Source: Podarcis raffonei (Eukaryota > Chordata > Lepidosauria > Squamata > Lacertidae). Taken from it: a DNA stretch of 64,000 nt. The notes below the pieces were generated by a model. That model was not told where the DNA came from, did not search any database, and worked only from the letters and a program-made list of their open reading frames with translations. Location of the stretch: positions 33,626,069 to 33,690,068 of the forward strand of contig NC_070607.1 of the NCBI RefSeq assembly GCF_027172205.1, in the 5' to 3' direction. The position numbers and the translations under genes were made by a program. Shown here in pieces: positions 38,041 through 49,782 of this stretch. Within the stretch, counting starts at the first letter, position 1, and every line of letters begins with the position of its first letter.

Positions 38041-38465
38041 ATAGGTTTTTATTTAGAGGGGAGGTCTCTGGGTCTGAATGGATGTATACCATATATCCTC
38101 AAACCTTACTTACTGCTGAACATGGCCTAGAGGTTGCAATGCTTGTAGTACCAGTACCGGAAAATGAGGCTGGTGTGTGTGAATGCGAGTGGGAAGAGTG
38201 ACATTTGTCTCTGAACCCTAATAATGTCTCTTGCTTGCCTGGATTTAGGATGGGGGTGGAACGTAGAAACTAAGTCTTCTGTGCAATAGTAACAAGCTCC
38301 CTGCAGGTGTTTGATTTCTGGCCTGACTGCAACCAGGCCAGTCTTGCATTAGTGTTCCTTTAGGGAATGAAGGAGTCATTCATCCCAATGAGCAAATAGA
38401 TGTGTACCATATATCCTCAAACCTTACTTACAACAGGCCAGAGTGACTTACTTCTCTTCGTTACC

Positions 38466-38591
38466 AGGGCTTTTTTTTTTTAACCAGAACTCAGTTCTGG
38501 CACCTCTCAGGTGGGCTCCATTGCCATTTTAAGAGAACAAGGGAGTTGTTCATGGTGAGTTCCAGCACCTCTTTTTCTATAAAAATAGCAC
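38466..38591. mobile_element. Short hAT-like non-autonomous element (probable)
   Basis: Begins CCAGGGCTTTTTTTTTTTAA and ends AAAAATAGCACTG, an imperfect inverted repeat of CAGTGCTTTTTT type also seen at 62440-62511. The interior has GGCACCTCTCAGGTGGG. A perfect 8-bp target duplication is not visible. Confidence 0.45.
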
Positions 38592-38629
38592 TGCTTATTA
38601 ATGTAGTCAAAAAAATAAAAAAGTAAAAG

Positions 38630-38957
38630 GTAAAGGACCCCTGGATGGTTAAGTCTATGGGGGTGCAACTATGGAGGTGTGGCGCTCATCTTGCTTTCAG
38701 AGACAGAGCACACGCCTGGATGGTTACGTCTATGGGGGTCTTGCTTTCAGAGACAGAGCACACGGAAACCTCGTTTACCTTCCTTTTGCAGCGGTACCTA
38801 TTTATCTACTTGCACTGGTGTGCTTTCGCAATGCTAGGTTAGCAGGAGCTGGGGCAGAGCAATGGGAGCTCACTTCGTTGCGCAGATTCGAACTGCCAAT
38901 ATTCCGATCGGCAAGCCCAAGAGGTTCAGTGGTTTAGACCACAGCGCCACCCACATC
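38630..38957 (-). mobile_element. Sauria-type SINE with internal duplication
   Basis: Starts AAAGGTAAAGGACCCCTGGA and ends TTTAGACCACAGCGCCACCC. A segment with CCTGGATGGTTA and TCTTGCTTTCAGAGACAGAG occurs twice in succession (about 38638-38712 and 38714-38763). Counterpart of the SINE at 28385. Confidence 0.75.
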
Positions 38958-39415
38958 CCGAGTCACAAAGTCACAGCTGGAATTGTGTTCTTGCTAGGAT
39001 TAAAGAATAAAAACACTTCCTGCAGTAAGGCACAGGGCACAGGCTAAACTCTCAGGAGCTGAAGACTATACATAGCAAAGGGCTGTAGGAAATCCCTTCT
39101 CTTCCACAAGGCCATCTCATTATTTCAGCATCAAGCCACTAAATTCAATATTAGAAGAGTGCCTTATGTTTCTTAAATTGATTCAGAAGAGTGCCTTATC
39201 TTTCTTAAATTGTCTGTATTGTTCTCCACTAGAGGGCAAACCTGGTCAACATTTAAAAACAAAACCCTGAAGCCAGACAAATACTAGTAACAGACTTCAC
39301 GTCTAATTGAAATGAACATTTTATAACAGAAGAAATCACACATATAAAAATGATGTTTTCAGAAATATTTTTGATCAGATTTCAGGTCTGTTTTCCTCCT
39401 AAAGTATGATCAAAT

Positions 39416-39655
39416 TACAGTGGTACCTTGGTTCTCAAACCACTTGGCTCCCAAACAAATTGGCTCCCGGAAGCCGCAGACCTGGAAGTGTTCTGGTTTG
39501 CAAATGTTTTTCATAAGCTGAACGTCTGACAGTTTCTGCTTGAGTGCAGGAAGCTCCTGCAGCCAATCTGAAGCCATGCCTTGGTTTTTGTGCAGTTTTG
39601 GGAGTCGAACAAACTCCCAGAATGCATCAAGTTTGAGAACCAAGGTACCACTGTA
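39416..39655. mobile_element. TA-flanked inverted-repeat element, only in unit 2
   Basis: TA-CAGTGGTACCTTGGTTCTC at the left and GAGAACCAAGGTACCACTG-TA at the right, near-perfect TIRs with TA duplicated. Unit 1 has the empty site (ATCAAATTATCTTACATTTG near 29165-29184), so the insertion followed the duplication. Confidence 0.85.
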
Positions 39656-40154
39656 TGTTACATTTGACTAACACCAAGGTATTTCAGCAGGGTAAATTAT
39701 TGTTCAGGAAATACCGCCTCACCCATTATAGAGGAAATGCATTCCTTCTGATGCATTGGCAACAATTCCTACTGTGGCCCCCTCGGGCAATCTGATATGG
39801 CTGATCTGAGCTGGCTGATATGGGGAAATATATCTAGGTCCCAAATTGTGCTGGTCTTTATAACTTCACAAGTTTGCTCTCAGTGTGACTTGGTTTTGCT
39901 ACTGTGAACATGCCAACAGATGCTAATGGTAAACATCCAAAAGGATGAAATACCATTTCCTCATTGAACAGCTTAAAAAGACAGAGAAGCTCCCAACAGG
40001 CAACCATGATAGAAAACACTAGTAGATGCTATTAGGGAAAAAAGCATTAAATAATTGCTTTGACCATGGGTTACGCCAGCTACAGATTCCTGTACAGACT
40101 ACGGTGGCATCTCTGGAAAATGTACCTCAAACGAGTTGCTTTAAGTGGCAGATG

Positions 40155-41630
40155 TGAATGCAGTGTTGATCTTTTCACCCCCACCCATTGCAAGAATCTC
40201 CTGATCTGATGTTTTGAGAGAGGGGGAGGAAACTGCTCTTCTACTCTTCCGCTCCTGACTGACTGCCTGACTCTGTGTGTGGAGAGAGTCTTATCTATGT
40301 AGTGACTAGATGGCTGAGTGGGAGATTGAACTGAACTGCTGCATTGCTGAGATTATTAAAGGTAAAGGGACCCCTGACCATTAGGTCCAGTCGTGGCCGA
40401 CTCTGGGGTTGCGGCACTCATCTCGCTTTATTAGCCGAGGGAGCCAGCGTACAGCTTCCAGGTCATGTGGCCAGCATGACTAAGCCACTTCTGGCAAACC
40501 AGAGCAGCACACGGAAATGCCGTTTACCTTCCCGCCAGAGCGGTACCTATTTATCTACTTGCACTTTGACGTGCTTTCGAACTGCTAGGTTGGCAGGAGC
40601 AGGGACTGAGCAACGGGAGCTCACCGTGTCGCGGGGATTCGAAACACCAACCTTCTGATCGGCAAGTCCTAGGCTCTGTGGTTTAACCCACAGCGCCACC
40701 CGCGTCCCGCTGAGATTATTAGCCAAGCAATTATTAACATGCCCCCAATATGAGCAACAGTTTCAGAAAAATCTATCCACAGCAGCACTATGTGCTCTTA
40801 CGGGGATAGTTCTTTTTCTGTGATTTACAGCAACAGGCTAACTACCCTTCCTTTCCCTTCTTCCTTTCCCCCTTTTTCAAGATCCTCCAAGTTGAGTAAG
40901 GACTTCAGGGACCAGGAGTAGCATATTTTGCAGCTGGTAACTTCAAGATTCATTCATACACTGAGTTTCACATGCATTTATTTATTTGTTTTAAGGAAGC
41001 AGTGACATTAAAAAGATACAAAACATCTAAAATATTTCTCATCAATATGGAAGTCCATTTTATACCTAGTTATTTATTGATCTGGAATATCACGTGAGAA
41101 TCATCAACCCCTGTATATAAGCCCCCCCTCCCTAGTATCACGTCTATAACTTGAGGTTGCACCACATTCTGAACTTTTCCAAGGCCTCTGGTTAATGGCT
41201 TAGTTACCCTCTTGCACTTGCTCATAGCATAACTGGTTTTCCTAGCAGCTGGTATTTTTTATTTCTCTTTCCCTTCAGATCACATCTCTAGTGCACACAC
41301 CAATCTGGTTTCTAGCCTGGAGTCGCAGTGTAATGGACTTCGTGCAAGCTACCTATATAGTATTATTGTCTTAATGATTGTCTTATAATAGAAACAGAAT
41401 TTTAGGTTTGGAAAGGATGTTGGAGGCCAAAAGAACATAAAAGCCTTGCAGCTCTACAGTTAACCTGTCCATTAGCCACAAACATACAGCAGGAGCAGCA
41501 GCAAGATACTGAGATTAGTATGTAAGAATGTTTCAAATCTGGAATGGCATCTCCCTAAATGGAGAATAAACTTGGTCACTTTTATTAAAAATCTAAAGCA
41601 TAGACTAGAATTCTAATGGGCTTCAGTAAA
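40155..41630. other. Unit 2-specific intergenic segment
   Basis: Lies just downstream of the 3' end of IFI44-like copy 2 and is absent from unit 1. It holds the SINE at 40358-40708 and otherwise AT-rich DNA with no recognisable gene. Confidence 0.6.
40358..40708 (-). mobile_element. Full-length Sauria-type SINE with target duplication
   Basis: Flanked on both sides by GCTGAGATTATT (40346-40357 and 40709-40720). Reverse-strand order: GGGACGCGGGTGGCGCTGTG head with tRNA-like A and B boxes (B box near GTTTCGAATCC), body, and a CCTTTACCTTT tail. The perfect 12-bp duplication marks a fairly young LINE-mobilised insertion. Confidence 0.92.
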
Positions 41631-41634
41631 TATA

Positions 41635-44600
41635 TCAAGGCTCAGCATAACAATCCTTAATGGAACGATTGACCGGAGGTTCGTCATCACAGTCGTCGAG
41701 GTAGTCTTCAGCTAAACGAAGCATCTGCCTCACTGCCATGAGTATCAGGATATCAACATCATTCCTCAGTTCCAGCTCCGAGGAATAATTTTTAACAGGA
41801 ACTATATGAGACAGAGGGATGCCAAGTTTTGCTTCCATTAGCCGCATCTGTAAAGGAGATAAAATGTGATTTGTTACCAAGGGAACACTATTTTTATGCC
41901 CCTTTGGTCCCACCAGCTGACACAAGGCCACTGCTGGCTATATTAACTATATTTTTATGCCCCATATCCGTACACTGAACCCAAACCAAAAAATTTCAGG
42001 GCCACTTACAAGAAACAAGGTCCAGTCCATTTCCAGGTCCAACTGAAAAGTGTTAGTTCAATGCCCTATGACCTTTAATGCCCTAGACCAGGGTGAGCCT
42101 CTTTTTGACCCTCAGGATTTTCCTCAGGCCACACACTCTCTAAATTACAAACACACTCTAAATTGCAAACACACTCTAAATTACAAACCTTTGTGCTTTG
42201 CACATCTAGAGCGCAAAGATGTTATGACAGTTTTTCATAATACAATGCTATAAAAAACAAACTAATCTAAACAGAAAGAGAAAGAAAAATGCAAAGTCAT
42301 CCTTCAAAGGTAGCTCTTAAACCTTGTCTCACACAGAAAGGGATGGACCTTCCCAGCCTCTCAGCCTGGGACCTCTTCCCTTTCCTGCCTCTCACACAGG
42401 GAAGGAATCTACACACATATTTAAAAACGCTGTGAAAATGCTTTCTTAAAAAAAAATGTTTTGAAAAATACACTGCACTGTCGCCAGCAAGTGTCACTTT
42501 GGTATATTGCATTTCGCAAACCTTTTAAAATGTTTTATTTGCATCTGTGTAGCTGAGTGCAGGGACATTTATCAGCCAGCCATTACCTTCAAGTGTATAT
42601 TCTCATTAGCCCAGAGTAGAGGATATAAAAAAACCCAAGAAGTATGAGCAGAAGCAAAACAAAACAAGGAAAGAAAAAGTAACAGAAAGATTAAAATATT
42701 AAAGAAAAGCCTGACTAGCTTTAAAGATAGCTTTTAATTTAAGTTTACCTGCTTCTGAACAGCCATGCTTTTGTATACGTATGATGTATCTTCCTCAACA
42801 ATAGGACAAATCTGATCCACTTTAGTCAGAATAACAAGCTGTGGGACACCTGTAAGAAGATTAGGTTATAAAAAAGGAGTACAATATATGTTTGTTTTTT
42901 CCTTTTGAATTGGGAATAGCCACCACAATTATTGTCAGGGAACTGCCATCGGAACTAGAGGAGGAGGCGAGGCTCCACAGCGATGCTGGAGAGGGGCCAA
43001 GCAGGGAGAGAGGCAGGTCTCCTATTGGGGAAGAAAATCAGCGCAACACCAGGGATAGAGGGGGGCCAATGGGGGAAGCAGAGAGCAGGCTCCGGGACTC
43101 TTCACTGGACACCAGCAGGGAGAGCACAGGTCCTCCACTACCCACGCCCTCCCTGCGCAGAAGACTTCCGCGCAGGGAGAGTAGGAGGAGACTGGGCGTC
43201 AAACAACTTTTATGTTGGAAAAGGTTTAAGAAACGCCCACTGACGGATTCTGCCAGCGACTGAACAGCCACGGAGTGGATGGCTGTCCAGCGAGAAATGG
43301 TTTAACCAGCCAACCTAGCCCAGAGTGGCGGCAACTTACGCACAAGCAACCCCTAAAGCCATTATACTTAGAATCATAGAATCATAGAATCATAGAGTTG
43401 GAAGAGACCACAAGGGCCATCGAGTCCAACCCCCTGCCAAGCAGGAAACACCATCAGAGCACTCCTGACATATGGTTGTCAAGCCTCTGCTTAAAGACCT
43501 CCAAAGAAGGAGACTCCACCACACTCCTTGGCAGCAAATTCCACTGTCGAACAGCTCTTACTGTCAGGAAGTTCTTCCTAATGTTTAGGTGGAATCTTCT
43601 TTCTTGTAGTTTGGATCCATTGCTCCGTGTCCGCTTCTCTGGAGCAGCAGAAAACAACCTTTCTCCCTCCTCTATGTGACATCCTTTTATATATTTGAAC
43701 ATGGCTATCATATCACCCCTTAACCTCCTCTTCTCCAGGCTAAACATGCCCAGCTCCCTTAGCCGTTCCTCATAAGGCATCGTTTCCAGGCCTTTGACCA
43801 TTTTGGTTGCCCTCCTCTGGACACGTTCCAGTTTGTCAATGTCCTTCTTGAACTGTGGTGCCCAGAACTGGACACAGTACTCCAGGTGAGGTCTGACCAG
43901 AGCAGAATACAGTGGCACTATTACTTCCCTTGATCTAGATGCTATACTCCTATTGATGCAGCCCAGAATTGCATTGGCTTTTTTAGCTGCCGCGTCACAC
44001 TGTTGGCTCATGTCAAGTTTGTGGTCAACCAAGACTCCTAGATCCTTTTCACATGTAGTGCTCTCAAGCCAGGTGTCACCCATCTTGTATTTGTGCCTCT
44101 CATTTTTTTTGCCCAAGTGTAATACTTTACATTTCTCCCTGTTAAAATTCATCTTGTTTGTTTTGGCCCAGTTCTCTAATCTGTCAAGGTCGTTTTGAAG
44201 TGTGTTCCTGTCCTCTGGGGTGTTAGCCACCCCTCCCAGTTTGGTGTCATCTGCAAATTTGATCAGGATGCCCTTGAGTCCATCATCCAAGTCGTTGATA
44301 AAGATGTTGAATAAGACCGGGCCCAAGACAGAACCCTGTGGCACCCCACTAGTCACTCTTCTCCAGGATGAAGAGGAACCATTGATGAGCACCCTTTGGG
44401 TTCGGTCAGTCAGCCAGTTACAAATCCACTGAGTGGTAGCATAGTCAAGACCGCATTTTACCAGCTTCTTTACAAGAATATCATGGGGCACCTTGTCAAA
44501 TGCCTTGCTGAAATCAAGGTAGGCTACATCCACTGCGTTCCCTTCATCTACCAGGCTTGTAATTCTGTCAAAAAACGAGATCAGGTTAGTCTGACATGAC

Positions 44601-47600
44601 TTATTTTTCAGAAATCCATGCTGACTATTGGTGATCACAGCATTCCTTTCCAGGTGCTCACAGACTGTTTGCTTAATGATCTGCTCCAGAATCTTCCCTG
44701 GTATTGATGTCAGACTGACTGGGCGGTAATTATTTGGGTCCTCTCTTTTCCCCTTTTTGAAAATAGGGACAACATTTGCCCTCCTCCAGTCTGCCGGGAC
44801 TTCGCCTGTTCTCCAGGAATTCTCAAAGATGACTGCCAGTGGTTCTGAAATCACATCTGCCAGTTCTTTTAATACTCTTGGATGCAGTTCATCTGGCCCT
44901 GGAGACTTGAATACATCTAGACTAGCCAAGTATTCTTGTACTATCTCCTTAGTTATTCTGGGCTGTGTTTCCTCTGCTGAATCATTTGCTCCAAATTCTT
45001 CAGGTCGGGCATTGTTTTCTTTATCGGAGAAGACTGAGGCAAAGAAGGCATTGAGGAGTTCAGCCCTTTCTGTGTCCCCTGTTTGCATTTCACCATCTTC
45101 TCCTCTGAGTGACCCCACTGTTTCTTTGTTCTTCCTTTTGCTACGAACATACCCATAAAAGCCTTTTTTGTTAGACTTATTATTGTTGTTGTTGTTTTAG
45201 CAATGAGCAAAAAACTATTTGAAGCCATTTTTAAAAATATGAAATAAGATAGCAACTACATTGAGGTTGATCAAAACATAAATGTAAAATAAATTAAAAA
45301 GACTGACCAAAGCTGTTCGCTTTTCGACGAATGTCTTTCAGTTTTTCTTCCAGCTTCTCAGGGAGGATCTCAACCTTGGACCCATCAATAATGAATGCAA
45401 CACAATGAATCCGGTCTTTTGGAGAGGGGCACTTGATATAGTTTGGCATATTGGGGTTCATAACACAGGATGGATTAAACTGAAAAGGAAAAGGGTAATA
45501 GAAGAAAAAATATAGGAAAGCTGCAACGGAATCAGATTCCTATAGGGTTGTGTGAGACATATAGAGATGGATGAACCTACATACAAAAAGATGACAGCCC
45601 CCACGTAGTGCTCATGGAGCAGCCATCTTTGATATGTAAAGTGACCATTTGTACATACAAGTACACCGAAAATGACATGTAGTCAGTTGCCGCCTCATTT
45701 TGAAAAGCATTTTTACCCAGTGTGGTGAGGGTGTAGTACCTGAATTAGTACTCTGGTGTTCTCAATCTAGTACTGAGGATACCATTACAACAAGCAATTT
45801 CCCAAATTCTCCTCCAAGGGCTTTCCCACATTTCCTCTTCTTCCACTGCTTCCCCGTACCGCTCTCCCCTCTCGGGGAGGGAGACTGCTCTTTGGTGGTC
45901 AAAGAGAGCAAATGGCTACTTGGGTTTTCCCAAAGAGAGAGGTTTACTTGCACATCCAATCAATTGCAGATGGAAACTAAAAACCCAACCATGTTCAGGC
46001 TGCTCAGCATGATAAGCTGATCTGTGAGATATTTCCCAAATGGGTTCAATATTTTTTTTACTCTGAAGAAGATGAGTTTTGATGGCATGGGCTGAAACTA
46101 CCATGGCTCCATGATGAGCCAAATCACATGATCAGCTTTCCCAAGGACCAGTCTTCTAGCAACTGTGTTTCCAAGCCATGTCATGGATTTGTAGATGTAA
46201 ATCAGTCCTTAGCCTGGCAAACCACTTGGGAAAATAAATCTGCGTTTGCTGGGGTTATAATGGTGGCCCACAGGAAGTGTGATGTTTGCATTATATAAGT
46301 AAATTAGAAATGAAAAGCAGAGGTTCCTAAATGATCATCTCTCCATCTAAAATGAACAATAGAGGATGCATCTTACCGAGTACCGATCAGGAATATGGCC
46401 CTCCAATATGCTGCGCACATCCTCAATGTCCAGACCAGCGTTGGGTTGAGCTTCAAGTCCCATGGTATCACAGAAGATGACTGGGAGTGGGGTTCTACCA
46501 CTTCCGCTTTTAAGATGATAAGTCCTATACTATTTTTAAAAAAATGCAAATAACACCATATTGAAATCTATTCCTATCTGCTTTCCTTTCTCTTTTACAT
46601 ATGTAAATGACAAATTTAATTAATTTTTGTGGCTCTGTATAAAACCACAGAAGCTCCATTACACAAGAAACAGGTTAGAAAGGCAAGTTAAGTAGGGGTT
46701 TCTGGCCACGTCACGAGTCAATGGCAGTAGCTCCTTGCTGCCCTCCATGGGCAGAGAGGAGGTTCAGGCAGAGGAAAGCCAGGATTTTATGTGGCAAAAA
46801 TCCTGGCAATGTTCCCCAGTGGGATCTGGGGAGCTCACCGCATCCTGCTGTGCCAAGCAAGCCCGTATCTGGGTGTGTGTCCCTGCCATGGATGAGCCTC
46901 CATCTCCGGCTTTATTTGGTTGTTCTGTAATTTGGACAATTGGCATTAATCAAGAGGCGCTTCTGTGCCAACATATGCTTATGGGCTACAATCAGTCAGC
47001 TGCCAAAAGGACTGGGCTTGGCTCTTTGAAGGTATCTCAATGTTTTCTTTGCAGCTTGAAAATCCTTACAACAGCCAGGAAAGGAAGGGGGAGGACAAGG
47101 TGTTTTGTGCTTTTTATGGTTTTCAAATGGTCTCCTAGCAAGGGCTGATGGGAGTTGTAGTCTAGGAACCCTAGTTGAAGTATATATTGAATCTCATGTA
47201 TCATTTTGTTGCCATTAGTTATTGGCCAACATGTTTGGAAATACAGCGGTACCTCGGGTTACGAACTTAATACGTTCTGGAGGCCCGTCCTTAACCTTTG
47301 CTTTAGCAGTGCAGAGCTACCTGCTTTGTCAGACTTGTGGAATCTGATCCTGCTGCAGCCTGACTTGACACGTAGCCTCGGAAAGTTGAATTCACAGAGT
47401 TGAAGAAACTGGACTTCCCTGCTCCAACTGGCCCAACGAGCAGAACCCGACACTGGGGCACAGCACTCAAGCAAGGCTTGAAAGTTCTTATTTCTTTCAT
47501 CAGCGCTTCCCTTTTCCTGCCAAGGTAGCAAAATACATCTGTCTATTAACCATATTAGCTTAATCATATATACATATATCCTGGTTATACAATGTTAAAG

Positions 47601-49782
47601 TTGATAAGCAAAGCAACACTCTATTATGTTGAAGCCTGAGGGTTTTAATTGTGAATCATATTAAGATAATGTGTACAAACCTTCTGAAATTTAGCACAGA
47701 GTACCTACATGTTTAGTGACCTAAACTGGCCACATTTCAGACACAGCTGTTGAGAAATTGCCTTTGGAGACTAATTTCTGCTGTTTACCACTTTTTAGCC
47801 TACTGCCCCATACAATATCTTCCTTCCCTGCCTGATTCTCCTAAAATAAGAAAATGCAGACATCTTTCTACATCCCTTCATGAAGTGATCAGCTTTTAAA
47901 CTAATCTCCACTGGTGGGGAGCTGCAGCTTGTGGGCCTCACTGGGCCTGGCAGCCTTCTCCATTTGACCTGCAAGGCCGTTAGGTCCAAGTTACACCCAC
48001 CTTCCAATCATCTGACATTATCTGAGGCCAGGGTCATGACAGGTAAAGCTGTAGCCTCAAATAGCATGGTGCATGCTTCTGTTTATTCCCCAGTGTGGTT
48101 TTGCAATATCAATAAATTCTATTTTGATGTTAAAATGGAGTCAATTTGAAATCAATCATTAATTTTATTTCTAGCACAGACTTTTGAAAGGGGCCTGTCG
48201 AACCCCAGCAGCATAGTGGTAAAGGTAAAGGACTCCTGGATGGTTAAGTCCAGCTGAATTTGACTACGGGAGCAGCTTTAAGGCCAAGAGAGCCAGCATC
48301 TGTCCACAGAGGTTTTTTCCAGGTCACGTGGCCAATTTCTGGTGCACAGGACACCATGACAAGTGCCAGAGTGCACAGAAATGCCATTTACCTTCCCACT
48401 GCAACGGCAACTATTTATCTGCTCGTGCTGTTATGCTCTCAAACTGCTAAGTTGGCAGGAGCTGGGACAAAGCAACAGGAGATCACCCCATCACACAGAT
48501 TCCAACTAGTGACCTTATGATCAGCAAACCCAAGAGGCTCAGTGGTTTAGACCGTGTACCTGAGAGGATGAGTAGCCAAGGGAAGAAAAGATAAGAAAGT
48601 AACACCTGTTAGAAGCAGGGGTTGGGAAACTCAGGTGCAGAGGCCAAATGTGGTCCTCCAGGCCTCCATCTTACCTCTCAGAACTCTCCACAAGCCACAC
48701 CCCTCACTTGGCCCTCACTGGTCAAGTGCTTTAGCCCAGCTATAATGTGCCCTTGAACTGGGGTAACTTTGAAACCACTTGGAAATTATATGGATTAAAT
48801 TGTATATAAATGCCTTAAATAAATACACTTGTACCTCGGGTTACAGACACTTCAGGTTACAGACGCTTCAGGTTACACACCCTGATAACCCAGAAATAGT
48901 ATCTTGGGTTAAGAACTTTACCTCAGGATGAAAACAGAAATTACGTGGTGGCGGCAGCAGGAGGCCCCATTAGCTAAAGTGGTACCTCAGGTTAAGAACA
49001 GTTTCAGGTTAAGAACGGACGTCCAGAACGAATTAAGTTCTTAACCCATGGTACCACTGTAAATGAAACAATGCCACTGGCTTGCCTAAATGGTGTGTGG
49101 GGTGGGGGGAAATGGGGTGAGAGTGTTTCTCGAGTCAGTAACCTACTCTGCTGTCCATGTCATCTCCCGCCATGGTTTTTCCAAAATGCTACTCAGCCCT
49201 AAGGAGAAAATAAAATTTGATATTAGCAAGAGAGCAAATCAACGGGTTTCAAAAAATGAAATAACTTTTAAATGATTGTTTCAGCTCACCTTCAACTCGA
49301 TATACTTCACATTCCAAAAGGACTTGGTCATTTCCATGTAGGTCTTCTGCATTGAGTGTGTAACTGTTAGTGTCAGCATCTGTGGTAACACTATTCTTGC
49401 TTTCAGACAGGAATACAAGTGTGTTAGCTCCAAAAGTAGGACCATATGCACTATTGTCAAGGACAGCTTCAACAGCATTCTTGACTGGGAATTTTAGTAC
49501 GCTGGGCTCCTGCCCTTTCCCTTTCAATCTAAACAGGAAAGCATTGTTATCAAATAGGTATTTCTCAGCTGAAGCATAACTCTGTTCAGTAAAGCCTCCA
49601 AAGATATAGCCACTTGCATTGTATCCCACAACTACAGTTGGGCCCTGATTGTCGCATTTGTTATGAAATGCATTGACATTGTAGGTATGCAAACTTGCTT
49701 TATAGAGAAGGCTTAGATGTTGGCATCCCAAAATATCCAGCAGCGCCTTTTCCTCAGTTTTGGTCAATCGAGATGAGGCCAT
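41635..49782 (-). CDS. IFI44L: Interferon-induced protein 44-like, copy 2 (complete, 459 aa)
   Basis: Tandem paralogue of 29484-35613, same domain plan. Coding exons on the minus strand: 49290-49782, 49147-49198, 47321-47516, 46377-46529, 45308-45479, 42749-42849, 41635-41847; every length equals copy 1 and phase is kept throughout. TLDc is at residues 1-165; the 52-nt exon encodes [16 protein letters not shown], matching the IFI44-family linker; P-loop GPVGAGKSS near 210-218; DTMG near 268-271; TKVD at 364-367. Differences from copy 1 include YASAEKYL for YASAGRYL, VNSTFRG for VYSTFRG and [13 protein letters not shown] for DYFDDFDDEPSVN. The intron between exons 45308-45479 and 42749-42849 carries a 2.2-kb insertion with a CR1 LINE. 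Both copies look functional. Confidence 0.94.
42933..43368 (+). mobile_element. LTR-like fossil fragment beside the CR1 insertion
   Basis: Begins TGTCAGGGAACTGCC, resembling the start of the solo LTR at 21429, and shares a TTTATGTTGG block with it. It has an open frame rich in Arg, Glu and Ser. The far end is not seen because CR1 sequence follows. Present only in unit 2. It is partial, and the family is unresolved. Confidence 0.4.
43369..45178 (-). mobile_element. CR1 LINE, 5'-truncated, reverse transcriptase frame open
   Basis: The 3' end shows the CR1 signature: minus-strand ATTCTATGATTCTATGATTC repeats after TTGGACTCGATGGCCCTTGT. The frame 43454-45118 (554 aa, and open back to the truncation near 45176) encodes the reverse transcriptase: [63 protein letters not shown] and [10 protein letters not shown], then a C-terminal domain ending DNHMSGVL. 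Endonuclease and ORF1 are missing, so it cannot move by itself. It sits antisense-free, on the same strand as the host IFI44-like gene, in an intron of copy 2 and is absent from copy 1. Confidence 0.92.
47242..47296. mobile_element. Truncated inverted-repeat element in copy 2
   Basis: TACAGCGGTACCTCGGGTTA continues to TCCTTAACC, then jumps to exon-proximal sequence (TTTGCTTTAGCAGTGC). This is the left part of the element that is whole at 32716-32936 in copy 1. Confidence 0.8.
48219..48552 (-). mobile_element. Sauria-type SINE (counterpart of 34264)
   Basis: GGTAAAGGTAAAGGACTCCT to GGCTCAGTGGTTTAGACC, at the same intron position as in unit 1. The 165 bp that precede it in unit 1 (34100-34263) are missing here. 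Confidence 0.8.
48824..49061. mobile_element. TA-flanked inverted-repeat element, only in unit 2
   Basis: TA-CACTTGTACCTCGGGTTAC to CCATGGTACCACTG-TA, same family as 16209 but reversed in its interior. Unit 1 keeps the empty site TTAAATAAATAAATGAAAC with one TA at 34891-34892. This is direct evidence of insertion after the duplication with a 2-bp TA target. Confidence 0.9.

Noticed and set aside
40600-40710. tRNA gene
   Set aside because: The A/B-box-like sequence is the head of a Sauria-type SINE with a target duplication, not a free tRNA gene; the same holds for the other five SINE copies.
43953-45158. Plus-strand open frames of 76-133 aa
   Set aside because: They are antisense shadows of the CR1 reverse transcriptase frame.
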